A stretch of 64,000 bases of DNA from Comamonadaceae bacterium (GCA_004144865.1 SEAY01000013.1:62001-126000); one strand, 5' to 3'. Shown: positions 35,901-45,310, counted from the first letter of the stretch. Numbers and translations: made by a program. Notes: a model not told the origin generated them from the sequence alone.

Positions 35901-38423
35901 CTATTCAGCCGCCTTGCGCAAGGTTTCCACCACGGGCCGGCTCAGCACTTCGCGCAAGCCCCACCAGCCCGCGCCCAGCGCCAGCACGGCGCCCGCCAGG
36001 GCTCCGACCAGGGGGACGAAGGGCGAGGCCGTCCAGGTGAAGTCGAACGCGTACTTCGCGAGACCCCACCCCACCGCAACCGCCACGACGCTGGCCAGGA
36101 AGCCCGCCAGCAGGCCGACGCCCGCGAGCTCCGCGCGCTGCACCTGCCGCAACAGCGAGCCGCGCGCGCCCACCGCGCGCATGATGGCGAATTCGCGCGC
36201 GCGCTCCTCGCGCGTGGCCGTCACGGCGGCGAACAGCACCACCACGCCGGCAGCCAGTGTGAAGCCGAACAGGAACTCCACCGCGCGGATCACCTTGTCC
36301 AGCACGCCCTGCACCTGCGTGATGGTGGCCGTCATGTCCACGTTGGTCACGTTGGGGAAGCGCCGCACGAGCTCGTTGTCGAAGCCCTTGCGCTCGGGTG
36401 CGCGGAACGCGCCCATGTAGGTGACGGGCACGTCGGGCAGTTCGCTGACGGGGTACATCACGAAGAAGTTGGCGCGCATCGAGCCCCAGTCCACCTTGCG
36501 CAGCGAAGTGATCTTCGCCTCGCTCGCGATGCCGGCGATGTCGAAGCGCAGCATGTCGCCCAGCTTCAGCCCCAGCGTCTGCGCGAGCCCCTCCTCGACG
36601 CTGATCGCGCCCTGCTCCTGCGGCGTCCAGCTACCGGCCACGACCTCGTTGTGCGGCGGGCGTTCGCTCGCGAACGAGAGGTTGAACTCGCGGTCCACCA
36701 GCCGTCGCGCGCGATCCTCGACGTAGTCGTCGGGTCCCACCGCACGGCCGTTCACGGCCACGAGGCGGCCGCGGAACATCGGGTACCAATCCATCCGGCG
36801 CACCCCGGCATCGCGCAGGTTGCGCACGAACGCGTCGCTCTGCTCCGGCATCACGTTGATCACGAAGCGGTTGGGCGCGTCCGGGGGCGTCGCCTGGCGC
36901 CAGCTCGCGATGAGGTCGGTGCGCAGCAGCACCAGCAGCACGAGCGCCAGCAGGCCCACGGCCAGCGCGCTGGTCTGCACCACCGTGTAGGCGGGCCGCG
37001 CGCTGATCTGCCGCGTGGCCAACACCAGCCAGCGCGGCGCCGTCGCCTCGTTCACGAGACGGCGCAGCAGCTTCACTGCCAGCCAGCTCAGGCCCGCGAA
37101 CACCAGCACGGCGCCGGCGAAGCCGCCCACCGCGATGCCCCCGAGCTTGAGGTCGCTGCTCGCGGCTAGCAGCAGCGCGGCGAAGCCGGCCACGCCGATG
37201 CCCAGCACCAGCAGGGAAGCGGGCCTGAGGTTGCCCACGTCGCGGCGGATCACGCGCAGCGGCGGTACCTGCGCAAGCTGCAGCACGGGCGGCAGGCCGA
37301 AGGCGAAGAGCAGCGTGAGCCCCATGCCCAGCCCGAACAGCACCGGCCACACGCCGGGCGCGGGCAGCGCGGCCTGCACCAGCGAGCCCATCAGCGCGAC
37401 GAAGACGAAGTGCACGGCAAAGCCGGCCAGCACGCCCACGGTGCTGGCGAAAAGCCCGATGAGGGCGAACTCGAAGGCGTAGCTCCAGGCGATGGTGCGC
37501 TGGCTCTGCCCGAGCACCCGCAGCATCGCGCAGTCGTCCAGGTGGCGGCTCGCGAAGCCGCGGGCGGCCAGCGCCACCGCCACCGCGCTCAGCAGCGCGG
37601 CCAGCAGCGCCACCAGGTTGAGGAATTTCTCGGCCCGGTCCAGCGTCTGGCGCATCTCGGGGCGGCCGCCTTCCAGCGATTCCACGCGCACGCCGCGCAC
37701 CTCGGGCTTCTTCGCTTCGGCTTCCGCCCAGTCGGCGAAACGCGCCACGTCCTTGTCATCGCCGGCGACGGCGAAGCGGTAGCCCACGCGGCTGGCTGGC
37801 TGCACGAGCCGCGTGGCCGCGAGGTCGCTCGCGTGGATCATCACGCGCGGCGCGAAGCTCAGGAAGCCGGAACCGCGGTCCGGCTCCAGCGTGATGACGC
37901 GCGCGATCCGCAGCTGCGCGTCCCCCAGGAGCAGCGAATCGCCGACCTTCAGGCCCAGCGCTTCCAGCAGCGGCGGATCGACCCAGGCCTCGCCGCGGCC
38001 GGGAACGTCCCGCGTGTTCCTGCCTTCGGCGTCCGCGCGTTCCGCGGTCTGGAGGTTGCCGCGCAAGGGATAGCCGGGTTCCACGACTTTCAGCGAGACC
38101 AGCCGGCTCGCGCCGCCCAGCGTCTCGGGCGCACGGCCCATCGACGGGAACACCAGCGTCGTCACGCTCTGCAGCCCCAGGGAGCGGGCGCGTTCCACGA
38201 GCGCCTGTGCCGGCGGCGAATCGCTCACGACGACCGCATCGCCGCCCAGGAGCTGGCGCGCGTCGCGCTCCAGTCCCCCCTTGAGGCGGTCGGCGAAGAA
38301 GCCGACGGCCGTGAGCGCCGCCACGGCGAGCGTGACGGCAACGATCAGCAGGCGCAGCTCGCCGGCGCGCAGGTCGCGCCAGAGCGTGCGCCAGCCCAGG
38401 GACCAGGCGGGGGCAAGGGTCAT
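35901..38423 (-). CDS. FtsX-like ABC transporter permease (YbbP type)
   Basis: An 840-residue integral membrane protein with about ten transmembrane helices in two FtsX blocks (about residues 260-480 and 715-830) and two large periplasmic MacB-PCD-like domains. Signatures are AVTLAVAALTAVGFFADRLK at the N-terminus, VALLAALLSAVAVALAARGF, and AREFAIMRAVGARGSLLRQVQ near the C-terminus. It matches YbbP-type permeases. The ATPase partner (YbbA) is not adjacent; a short gap (about 50 bp) separates it from fdhD upstream. It may work with an ATPase encoded elsewhere. Possibly co-transcribed with the formate dehydrogenase cluster. Confidence 0.88.
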   Translation of the reverse strand: MTLAPAWSLGWRTLWRDLRAGELRLLIVAVTLAVAALTAVGFFADRLKGGLERDARQLLGGDAVVVSDSPPAQALVERARSLGLQSVTTLVFPSMGRAPETLGGASRLVSLKVVEPGYPLRGNLQTAERADAEGRNTRDVPGRGEAWVDPPLLEALGLKVGDSLLLGDAQLRIARVITLEPDRGSGFLSFAPRVMIHASDLAATRLVQPASRVGYRFAVAGDDKDVARFADWAEAEAKKPEVRGVRVESLEGGRPEMRQTLDRAEKFLNLVALLAALLSAVAVALAARGFASRHLDDCAMLRVLGQSQRTIAWSYAFEFALIGLFASTVGVLAGFAVHFVFVALMGSLVQAALPAPGVWPVLFGLGMGLTLLFAFGLPPVLQLAQVPPLRVIRRDVGNLRPASLLVLGIGVAGFAALLLAASSDLKLGGIAVGGFAGAVLVFAGLSWLAVKLLRRLVNEATAPRWLVLATRQISARPAYTVVQTSALAVGLLALVLLVLLRTDLIASWRQATPPDAPNRFVINVMPEQSDAFVRNLRDAGVRRMDWYPMFRGRLVAVNGRAVGPDDYVEDRARRLVDREFNLSFASERPPHNEVVAGSWTPQEQGAISVEEGLAQTLGLKLGDMLRFDIAGIASEAKITSLRKVDWGSMRANFFVMYPVSELPDVPVTYMGAFRAPERKGFDNELVRRFPNVTNVDMTATITQVQGVLDKVIRAVEFLFGFTLAAGVVVLFAAVTATREERAREFAIMRAVGARGSLLRQVQRAELAGVGLLAGFLASVVAVAVGWGLAKYAFDFTWTASPFVPLVGALAGAVLALGAGWWGLREVLSRPVVETLRKAAE

Positions 38424-38472
38424 GCGGGGATCCTGCAGCAGGAAAATGAGGCGGACATGAGGAAGGGGCGCC

Positions 38473-39327
38473 TCAGGCGGCGGAGCGCAGGCGCGGGCCC
38501 GCGAGCTCCGGCTGCAGCGCCAGGCGCTGCGGCGCCGTGTAGCAGACGAAATTCCGGCCGGTCGCCCGGCCCACCGTGCACAGGCCCAGCCGCTCGGCGA
38601 TCTCGAAACCCATCTGGGTCATGCCGCTGCGGGAGACGACGATCGCCACGCCCATCTGCGCCGACTTGATCACCATCTCGCTGGTGAGGCGGCCGGTGGT
38701 GTAGAAAACGAGCGGCGCCCGGGCGGTGTCGAGGGCGGCCGACTCCTGCAGCCACATCCAGCCGGCGATGGTGTCGATCGCGTTGTGGCGGCCCACGTCT
38801 TCCACGAACAGCAGCATCTCCTCGCCGCGGAACAGCGCGCAGCCGTGCACCGACCCGGCCGACTTGTACGTGCTCTCCTGCACCCGGATCGCATTCACCA
38901 GCCCATAGAGCTGCGCCTGCGTGATGCGGGCATCCGGCAGCTGCACGCTCTCGACATCGTCCATCAGCGCGCCGAACACGGTGCCCTGCCCGCAGCCGGT
39001 GGTGACCACGCGCTTGGCCGTGCGCTCCTCGATGCGCTCGATGCCGTCGCGGGTCTTCACCGCGGCGGCGCCTACGTCCCAATCGACCGTGACGGACTCC
39101 ACCGCGCCAGGGGACTGCACCAGCCGCTGGTTGCGCAGGTAGCCCAGCACCAGCCATTCGGGATGCGCGCCCAGCGTCATCAGCGTGACGAGCTCGCGCT
39201 TGTCCACGTAGACCGTCAGCGCGCGTTCGGCCGGGATGGAGATGGTCTCGGTTTCGCCGTGGGCGTTGACCACCTGCACGCTGCGCGTGAGCGGCGCGCG
39301 GGCTTCGGTGAGCGAGGGAAGGACCAT
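38473..39327 (-). CDS. fdhD: Formate dehydrogenase sulfurtransferase FdhD
   Basis: A 284-residue FdhD, which passes sulfur from IscS to the molybdenum cofactor before insertion into formate dehydrogenase. Family motifs include TTGCGQGTVFGAL, SAGSVHGCALF and FVEDVGRHNAIDTIAGW. E. coli FdhD has a CxxC loop; here only one Cys is seen in the TTGCG segment, so the sulfur-relay detail may differ. It lies downstream of the formate dehydrogenase structural genes on the same strand, as expected for an assembly factor. The terminator for the preceding secreted-protein gene lies between. Confidence 0.95.
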   Translation of the reverse strand: MVLPSLTEARAPLTRSVQVVNAHGETETISIPAERALTVYVDKRELVTLMTLGAHPEWLVLGYLRNQRLVQSPGAVESVTVDWDVGAAAVKTRDGIERIEERTAKRVVTTGCGQGTVFGALMDDVESVQLPDARITQAQLYGLVNAIRVQESTYKSAGSVHGCALFRGEEMLLFVEDVGRHNAIDTIAGWMWLQESAALDTARAPLVFYTTGRLTSEMVIKSAQMGVAIVVSRSGMTQMGFEIAERLGLCTVGRATGRNFVCYTAPQRLALQPELAGPRLRSAA

Positions 39328-39342
39328 GCCCCTAGGCTACCC

Positions 39343-39374
39343 CAAAAGAAAAGGCCAGCCGGATGGCTGGCCTT
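39343..39374 (-). terminator. Intrinsic terminator after the formate dehydrogenase operon
   Basis: AAGGCCAGCC (39351-39360), GGAT, GGCTGGCCTT (39365-39374): a perfect 10-bp stem. Read on the minus strand it continues into TTTTCTTTTGGGG (39350-39341 region), giving a T-run. It lies 20 bp after the stop of the secreted protein at 39394 and just before the fdhD start, so fdhD may be partly uncoupled from the operon. Confidence 0.85.
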
Positions 39375-39393
39375 CGCATCGCAGGGACCGCGC

Positions 39394-39966
39394 TCAGGGC
39401 TTCTTCGACTGCGGCGTGGCCGCCGTCGCGGGCGCCATCTTGGCCGACTCCGGACGCACGCTCGGCGGGGAAGCGGCATTGCCGGCCGGGGAATGCGCTC
39501 CGGACGTCTCCAGCGGGGTCTGCGCCGGCGGGTTGTAGGCGAAGGGTCCCGGATCGGCGCACGGCGGGATGGCCGGCGCTGCGGCGACGTTGGCAACGGG
39601 CGTGCCGCCGCCCTGCGAGGCTGCCGCGGTGCCGGTGGCGTTGGCCGGGGTGGTGGCTGCGGTGGCGGCCGGCGCTTTGGCGGCCGGCGCTGCGGCCGAC
39701 GGCGCGGCCGGCGTCGCGGAGGTCGGCACGGTGCCGTTCGCAGGCACGTTCACCTGGGGACGCGAGGCGCCGGACTTGCGGTACTGGGCCGCGATGCGGT
39801 CCTGCACCTGGCACAGCTTGTAGGCGTCGACCTTGGCCTGCCAGCCCGCCTTGGCGGCGGTTTCCGCGGCCTTGGCCTTGGCGGCGTCGTCCAGGGCCGG
39901 CAGCTTGGCCAGCGCCAGGCCGGAGGCGGCCAGGGCGCAGGCGGTGATCACGAGTCGCTTGCTCAA
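39394..39966 (-). CDS. Secreted Ala/Pro-rich hypothetical protein
   Basis: A 190-residue protein with an N-terminal signal peptide (about residues 4-20, LVITACALAASGLALA). A short conserved-looking block with a cysteine follows (AYKLCQVQDRIAAQYRKSG, about 48-66), then a long Ala/Pro/Thr-rich low-complexity region and IPPCADPGPFAYNPP (about 135-150) with a second cysteine. I recognise no named family. It sits 10 bp after the formate dehydrogenase gamma subunit gene and before fdhD, so it may belong to the same transcript. Function unknown. Confidence 0.7.
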   Translation of the reverse strand: MSKRLVITACALAASGLALAKLPALDDAAKAKAAETAAKAGWQAKVDAYKLCQVQDRIAAQYRKSGASRPQVNVPANGTVPTSATPAAPSAAAPAAKAPAATAATTPANATGTAAASQGGGTPVANVAAAPAIPPCADPGPFAYNPPAQTPLETSGAHSPAGNAASPPSVRPESAKMAPATAATPQSKKP

Positions 39967-39976
39967 GTCATTCTCC

Positions 39977-41209
39977 TCAGACGGGCCGCACGGCCTGCGT
40001 GTCGTCGACGATCGCGCCGGCGGGCTTGCTGCGCTGGGCCGGGATCTTGCCCGAGCGGATGTCGTCGTACCAGTATTCGTGGTGTTCCTTCGCCCACGCC
40101 TCGTCGACGTAGCCGTGGCGCATGGCGCGGTAGGCGCCGCGCATGCCGATCGTGCCCATGTAGATGTGCAGCATCAGCATGGCCATCATCAGGGCCGCCG
40201 CGATGGCATGCACCATGTGGGCCACCTGCATCTGCCCGCGCTCGTACACGAGGTTGGGGATCAGCTTGTCGAGCACCAGGCCGGAGCCGATGACGACGAT
40301 GCCCAGCAGCAGGTTGCCGACCCAGAACATGCCCTTCTCGCCAGCGTTGAAGCGGTGCGAGGGCACTTCCTTCTTGCCCAGCACGCCGCCCAGGCGGAGC
40401 AGCCAGGTGACGTCGCCCCGCTGCGGCAGGTTGTCCTTGATGAACAGGGCCAGCATCACCGCCAGCGACACCACGAAGAGCGGGCCGACGAAGTTGTGCA
40501 GGTTCTTCAGCAGGTAGGTGAAGTAGCCGAACAGCGTCTGGCCGATCACGGGCAGCAGGAAGAACTTGCCGAAGGCCATCACGATGCCGGAGATCGCCAG
40601 GATGCAGAAGGCTATCGCGTTGGTCCAGTGCGCGGCGCGCTCGAGCGGGGTGAAGCGCTCGATGCGGCGTCCGCCGCCGGTGCCGTCGGCATGGCCCATC
40701 GGGCCCTTGGCGAAATAGAAGATCGCCAGCGCCACCGCGATGATCAGCAGCAGCGCGCCGCCGTAGGGAATGATCCAGTTGTTGCGCACCTGCCGCCAGG
40801 CCTCGCCCGCGGTGGTGAACTTCGAGCCGGGGTATTGCACCTGGCCCTGGATCAGGTTGCCCGCTTCGGGGTAAGGCAGGGTCGTGAAGCCGGTCACGCC
40901 CGCCTTCACGTCGCGCCACATGGGCGAGTTGTTGCCCGGCTGCACCGCGTTGCGCTGCGCGTTGTTCTGCTCCATGTAGCCCGCCTCGGACGAAGCGTCG
41001 CGCTTCACCTCGGGCTTCACGTCGAAGATGTTCTGGCTGCGGATGCCACCGGCGCCGGCCGGGGCCGGGTCGTCCTGGGCCGGCGTGGCCGGCGCGGTGG
41101 TGGTGGAGCCGCCGCCGGCGGGCGCCGAGGTGTTCGCCTGGGCGAGCGCGTGGCCCGCCGCGCCGAACGTCAGGGCCGCCGCGACAACGAGTTCAAGGAA
41201 CCTTGACAT
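39977..41209 (-). CDS. fdhC: Formate dehydrogenase gamma subunit, cytochrome b
   Basis: A 410-residue membrane subunit that passes electrons from the Fe-S beta subunit to quinone. A signal segment (residues 1-23, ending AGHALA) and a low-complexity linker precede four or five transmembrane helices (about 145-355). Haem-ligand-type histidines are in PLERAAHWTNAIAF, NLHNFVGPLF and AHMVHAIAAALMMAMLMLHIY, typical of FdnI/FdoI-type cytochrome b556. Its 5' end overlaps the small lipoprotein gene by 17 bp. The extra N-terminal about 140 residues exceed E. coli FdnI (217 aa) and are characteristic of the W. succinogenes-like FdhC form. Confidence 0.93.
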   Translation of the reverse strand: MSRFLELVVAAALTFGAAGHALAQANTSAPAGGGSTTTAPATPAQDDPAPAGAGGIRSQNIFDVKPEVKRDASSEAGYMEQNNAQRNAVQPGNNSPMWRDVKAGVTGFTTLPYPEAGNLIQGQVQYPGSKFTTAGEAWRQVRNNWIIPYGGALLLIIAVALAIFYFAKGPMGHADGTGGGRRIERFTPLERAAHWTNAIAFCILAISGIVMAFGKFFLLPVIGQTLFGYFTYLLKNLHNFVGPLFVVSLAVMLALFIKDNLPQRGDVTWLLRLGGVLGKKEVPSHRFNAGEKGMFWVGNLLLGIVVIGSGLVLDKLIPNLVYERGQMQVAHMVHAIAAALMMAMLMLHIYMGTIGMRGAYRAMRHGYVDEAWAKEHHEYWYDDIRSGKIPAQRSKPAGAIVDDTQAVRPV

Positions 41210-41420
41210 AGTCGTTCTGTCCCTGCGTGCGCACCTTCACCTGCTGCTCCCAGGCCGCCCGGTCGCCGGGCTTCCAGCCCGCCGCCATGAACGGCGGCTG
41301 CTTGTTGGTGCCGACGAAGACCTGCTGGTCGCTCTTGATGCCGCCGGCGGTCTGCTCGCGCTCGGCGCAGCCGGCGAGCGCCAGGGCGCCCGCGGCGATG
41401 AGGAGGGCGGCGCGGATCAC
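41193..41420 (-). CDS. Small lipoprotein in the formate dehydrogenase operon
   Basis: A 75-residue protein with a lipoprotein signal: GTG start, hydrophobic segment RAALLIAAGALALAGC with lipobox LAGC (cysteine about residue 18). The mature part contains VFVGTNKQPPFMAAGWKPGD and ends QGQNDYVKVP. It overlaps the beta subunit stop (GTGA) and the gamma subunit start (17 bp), so it is clearly inside the operon. A role in anchoring or assembling the FDH complex is inference. I know no characterised family name for it, though similar small proteins occur in comparable FDH operons. Confidence 0.82.
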   Translation of the reverse strand: MIRAALLIAAGALALAGCAEREQTAGGIKSDQQVFVGTNKQPPFMAAGWKPGDRAAWEQQVKVRTQGQNDYVKVP

Positions 41421-42034
41421 GACTTGGCCCCCTGCGGCTGGCCGGCCTGCTTGGAACCGTAGGCGGTGCCCCAGCCCCACACTTCGGCGCCCTTGCCGCG
41501 CTTGAGCACGCGGTTGCGGAAGATGTCGGCGATCACGTCGCCGTCGCCGCCCAGCAGGGCCTTGGTGGAGCACATCTCCGCGCAGGCGGGCAGCTTGCCC
41601 TCGGCCAGGCGGTTGCGGCCGTACTTCTCGAACTCGGCCTGCGAACCGTGGGCCTCGGGGCCGCCGGCGCAGAACGTGCACTTGTCCATCTTGCCGCGCA
41701 CGCCGAAGGTGCCGGCCGCCGGGAACTGGGGCGCGCCGAACGGGCAGGCGTAGCTGCAGTAGCCGCAGCCGATGCAGGTGTCCTTGTCGTGCAGCACCAC
41801 GCCCTCTTCGGTGCGGTAGAAGCAGTTGACCGGGCACACCGCCATGCAGGGCGCGTCGGAGCAGTGCATGCAGGCCACCGAGACGGAGCGCTCGCCGGGA
41901 ACGCCGTCGTTGAGCGTCACGACGCGGCGGCGGTTCACGCCCCAGGGCACCTCGTGCTCGTTCTTGCAGGCCGTGACGCAGCTGTTGCACTCGATGCAAC
42001 GCTCGGAGTCACAGATGAATTTCATTCGTGCCAT
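41417..42034 (-). CDS. fdhB: Formate dehydrogenase beta subunit, 4Fe-4S protein
   Basis: A 205-residue four-cluster ferredoxin-like subunit linking alpha to gamma. Cysteine motifs are CIECNSCVTACKNEH (about residues 13-27), CMHCSDAPCMAVCPVNCF (about 55-72), CIGCGYCSYACPFGAPQF (about 87-104) and CTFCAGG with a later CAEMC for the fourth cluster. These are the features of FdnH/HybA-type electron-transfer subunits. The position between alpha and gamma (12 bp after alpha's stop) matches a complete membrane-bound FDH. Confidence 0.95.
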   Translation of the reverse strand: MARMKFICDSERCIECNSCVTACKNEHEVPWGVNRRRVVTLNDGVPGERSVSVACMHCSDAPCMAVCPVNCFYRTEEGVVLHDKDTCIGCGYCSYACPFGAPQFPAAGTFGVRGKMDKCTFCAGGPEAHGSQAEFEKYGRNRLAEGKLPACAEMCSTKALLGGDGDVIADIFRNRVLKRGKGAEVWGWGTAYGSKQAGQPQGAKS

Positions 42035-42046
42035 GTCGTGCTCCTC

Positions 42047-45016
42047 TTACGCCACTTTTTCCACGTTGCAGATGGTGGTCTTCGTTTCTTGCATCATGGT
42101 CACGCTGTCGTAACCGTAAGTCGTGGCGGTGTTGACCGCCTCGCCGCGCACCACCGGGGCCGCGCCGCTCGGGTAGTACGGCAGCAGGTCGGTGCCCTGC
42201 CAGCGCCCGGCGAAGTGGAACGGCATCCAGCAGGTGTCGGGACCGACGCGCTCGGTCACCAGCGCCTGCACGTTCAGCTGGGCGCCCGTGGGCGTCTTCA
42301 GCCAGACGCGGTCGCCGTGCTTGATGTTGCGTTCGGCCGCGGCCTTCGGGTTGATCTCCACGAAGGCTTCCTGCTGCAGTTCGGCCAGCCACGGGTTGGA
42401 CCGCGTCTCGTCGCCGCCGCCCTCGTACTCGGTGAGGCGGCCGGAGCTCAGGATCAGCGGGAACTTCTCGTGGACCTTGTCCGCGATGTTCTTCTGCTGC
42501 AGCGTCTTGTACAGCGTGGGCAGCCGCCAGAACGCCTTCTTGTCGTCGTGCGTCGGGTACTTCGCCACCAGGTCGGGACGCGTGCTGTAGATCGGCTCGC
42601 GGTGCTGCGGGATCGGGTCGGGGAAGTTCCACACGACCGCGCGCGCCTTGGCATTGCCGAAGGGGTGGACGCCGTGGTTCTTCATGGCCACCCGGATCAG
42701 GCCGCCCGAAGGATCGGTCTTCCAGTTCTTGCCCTCGGCCAGCGCCTGCTCGGCGGGCGTGAGTTCGTTCCACCAGCCCAGCTTCTTGATGAACAGGTGG
42801 TCGACCTCCGGGTAGCCGGTGGTGATCTCCGAGCCGGGCGGATGCGAGCCGTCCTCGGCCAGCAGGTTGACGCCGTCCTTCTCCACGCCGAAGTTGGCGC
42901 GGAAGCAGCCGCCGCCGTCCATGACGTGGCGCGTGGTGTCGTACAGGTTGGCGGAGCCGGGGTGCTTGAGTTCCGGATTGCCGAAGCAGGGCCACGGCAG
43001 CCCGAAGTAGTCACCCTGGATGTCGTAGCCGGTCTCGGGGTCCTTGACGCTGGCCTTGGCCTTGAGCGACTTCACGTCGAAGTGCGCCATGAGCTTCATG
43101 TGCGCCTTCAGCCGCTCGGGGCTCTGGCCCGTGTAGCCGATCGTCCAGACGGACTTGTTGACCTCGCGCAGGATGTCCTCGGGCACGGGTTCGTCCATGC
43201 CCTTAACCTTCTGCATCTTGAAGTTCTTGACCAGTTCCTTGCCGAAGCCGAGCTTGTCGGCCAGCTGGTACATGATCATGTGGTCGCTGCGGCTTTCCCA
43301 CAGCGGCTCGATCACCTTCTCGCGCCACTGGATCGAGCGGTTCGACGCGGTCACGGAGCCGCTGGTCTCGAACTGCGTCGCAGCCGGCAGCAGGTAGACC
43401 GCGCGGTTCGGGTTGCGGTCGGCCGGGTCGCCCGGCATGGCCGCCATCGCCGCCGTCGCGGACGGGTACGGGTCGACCACGACCAGCAGGTCCAGCTTGT
43501 CCATGGCCTTCTTCATCTCGAGGCCGCGGGTCTGCGAGTTGGGCGCGTGGCCCCAGTAGACCACCGCCTTGAGGTTCGGGTCCTGGTCGATGTTCTCGTT
43601 CTTCTCGAGCACGCCGTCGATCCAGCGCGACACCGTGATGCCGGGCTTGGACATCATGGCCGGGTTGGCGAAGCGTCCCTTGATCCAGTCGTAGTCGACG
43701 CCCCAGACCCGGGCGAAGTGGCGCCAGGAGCCCTCGACGATGCCGTAGTAGCCGGGCAGCGAGTCGGGGTTGGGACCGATGTCGGTGGCGCCCTGCACGT
43801 TGTCGTGGCCGCGGAAGATGTTCGCCCCGCCGCCGGACACGCCGACGTTGCCCAGCGCCAGCTGCAGGATGCAGGAGGCGCGCACCATGGCGTTGCCGAT
43901 GGAGTGCTGCGTCTGGCCCATGCACCACACGATGGTGGAGGGGCGGTTCATCGCCATGGTCTGCGCGGCCTTGAACAGCTGCTCCTCGGGCACGCCGCAG
44001 GCCTCGAACACCTTGTCGGGCGTCCACTTGGCCAGCACGTCCTCACGCACCTTGTCCATGCCGTAGACGCGGTCGTTGATGTACTTCTTGTCTTCCCAGC
44101 CGTTCTTGAAGACGTGGTACAGGATGCCGAACAGCACCGGGATGTCGGTGCCCGAGCGGAAGCGGATGTACTGGTCCGCCTTCGCCGCGGTGCGGGTGAA
44201 GCGCGGATCGCACACGATCATCTTGGTGCCGTTCTCCTTGGCGTGCAGCATGTGCAGCATGGAGACGGGGTGCGCCTCGGCGGCGTTGGAGCCGATGTAC
44301 AACGCAGCCTTGCTGTTCTGCATGTCGTTGTACGAGTTCGTCATCGCGCCGTAGCCCCAGGTGTTGGCGACGCCGGACACCGTGGTGGAGTGGCAGATGC
44401 GGGCCTGGTGGTCGCAGTTGTTGCTGCCGAACAGGCTGACGAACTTGCGCAGCAGGTAGGACTGCTCGTTGGAGTGCTTGGACGAGCCGATCCAGTAGAC
44501 GGCGTCCGGGCCGCTCGCCTTGCGGATCTCGTTGATGCGCCCGGCGATCTCGTTGAGCGCCTGGTCCCACGAGATGCGCTGGTACTTGCCGTCCACCAGC
44601 TTCATCGGGTAGCGCAGGCGGAATTCGCCGTGGCCGTGTTCACGGATGGACGCACCCTTGGCGCAGTGGGCGCCCAGGTTGATCGGCGAATCGAACACCG
44701 GCTCCTGGCGGACCCACACGCCGTTCTCGACCACGGCGTCGATGGCACATCCGACCGAGCAGTGCGTGCAGACGGTGCGCTTGACCTCGATGCGGCCCTC
44801 GCCGACGGCGGGACCCTTGCCTTCGGCCGCCCTGGCCTTCTTGACCAGGGTGAGCGACGACGCGGCGATGCCGACGCCCACGCCCAGGCCGGAGCGGCGC
44901 AGGAACGCGCGGCGGTCCATGGTGGGGATGGCGGAGGTCAGGCCCCGCTGCAGGCTATGGACGAACGGCGAGCGCGGGTTGGCCGAGGCCGCTCCCGACT
45001 TCTTCGTGAGCAACAT
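42047..45016 (-). CDS. fdhA: Formate dehydrogenase alpha subunit, molybdopterin, Tat-exported
   Basis: A 989-residue catalytic subunit oxidising formate to CO2. Tat signal: DRRAFLRRSG (about residues 34-43) after a 33-residue N-extension, so the protein works in the periplasm. The [4Fe-4S] cysteines are C83, C86, C90 and C118 (TVCTHCSVGC...AHCAKG). The Mo/W ligand is C208 in DHQARICHSTTV, with H209 next to it; E. coli FdnG has selenocysteine at this place, so this is a Cys-type enzyme and needs no SECIS. The MPT-binding C-terminal domain is at about 850-989. The start could alternatively be at internal M33. Confidence 0.97.
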   Translation of the reverse strand: MLLTKKSGAASANPRSPFVHSLQRGLTSAIPTMDRRAFLRRSGLGVGVGIAASSLTLVKKARAAEGKGPAVGEGRIEVKRTVCTHCSVGCAIDAVVENGVWVRQEPVFDSPINLGAHCAKGASIREHGHGEFRLRYPMKLVDGKYQRISWDQALNEIAGRINEIRKASGPDAVYWIGSSKHSNEQSYLLRKFVSLFGSNNCDHQARICHSTTVSGVANTWGYGAMTNSYNDMQNSKAALYIGSNAAEAHPVSMLHMLHAKENGTKMIVCDPRFTRTAAKADQYIRFRSGTDIPVLFGILYHVFKNGWEDKKYINDRVYGMDKVREDVLAKWTPDKVFEACGVPEEQLFKAAQTMAMNRPSTIVWCMGQTQHSIGNAMVRASCILQLALGNVGVSGGGANIFRGHDNVQGATDIGPNPDSLPGYYGIVEGSWRHFARVWGVDYDWIKGRFANPAMMSKPGITVSRWIDGVLEKNENIDQDPNLKAVVYWGHAPNSQTRGLEMKKAMDKLDLLVVVDPYPSATAAMAAMPGDPADRNPNRAVYLLPAATQFETSGSVTASNRSIQWREKVIEPLWESRSDHMIMYQLADKLGFGKELVKNFKMQKVKGMDEPVPEDILREVNKSVWTIGYTGQSPERLKAHMKLMAHFDVKSLKAKASVKDPETGYDIQGDYFGLPWPCFGNPELKHPGSANLYDTTRHVMDGGGCFRANFGVEKDGVNLLAEDGSHPPGSEITTGYPEVDHLFIKKLGWWNELTPAEQALAEGKNWKTDPSGGLIRVAMKNHGVHPFGNAKARAVVWNFPDPIPQHREPIYSTRPDLVAKYPTHDDKKAFWRLPTLYKTLQQKNIADKVHEKFPLILSSGRLTEYEGGGDETRSNPWLAELQQEAFVEINPKAAAERNIKHGDRVWLKTPTGAQLNVQALVTERVGPDTCWMPFHFAGRWQGTDLLPYYPSGAAPVVRGEAVNTATTYGYDSVTMMQETKTTICNVEKVA

Positions 45017-45032
45017 GGATCTCTCCGGCGAA

Positions 45033-45242
45033 TTAGATCAGGGTGGTCTTGTAGTACTGCCTGACGTGTTCCGTCACGCGGTAGCCGCCGCCGTTCGCGG
45101 GAGCGGGCGGGTTCTGTTCGGCCTGGGGGGCATCCTCGCCCTGGACCTTCGGAAGGGTCACGACGGCGGCGGTGGCCGCACCGGCAACCGCGGCACCCAA
45201 CATGAAGCCCCGGCGGGAGGGCTTCGGCTTGCTTTCGGACAT
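45033..45242 (-). CDS. Formate dehydrogenase-region Tat-signal protein
   Basis: A 69-residue protein with a twin-arginine leader: SRRGFMLGAAVAGAATAAVV (residues 9-28). A short tail ends EHVRQYYKTTLI. Small Tat-signal proteins of this type occur directly upstream of FDH alpha genes in many proteobacteria (TIGR02811-like). A role in assembly, or as a small subunit, is suspected but not shown. It is the first gene of the structural operon, 16 bp before the alpha subunit gene, so the promoter should lie in the 206-bp gap upstream. Confidence 0.88.
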   Translation of the reverse strand: MSESKPKPSRRGFMLGAAVAGAATAAVVTLPKVQGEDAPQAEQNPPAPANGGGYRVTEHVRQYYKTTLI

Positions 45243-45310
45243 GGCAGTCTCCTGGCTCGCTTATGAACTTCTTTGCATACTGTAGTGCACGCACCACGAG
45301 GGGGCAATCG

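Noticed and set aside
41648-45064. 1138-codon open frame opposite the FDH alpha and beta genes
   Set aside because: It is antisense to genes with clear catalytic motifs. Its translation is His/Val/Arg-rich without domains, a known artefact of high GC and biased third positions.
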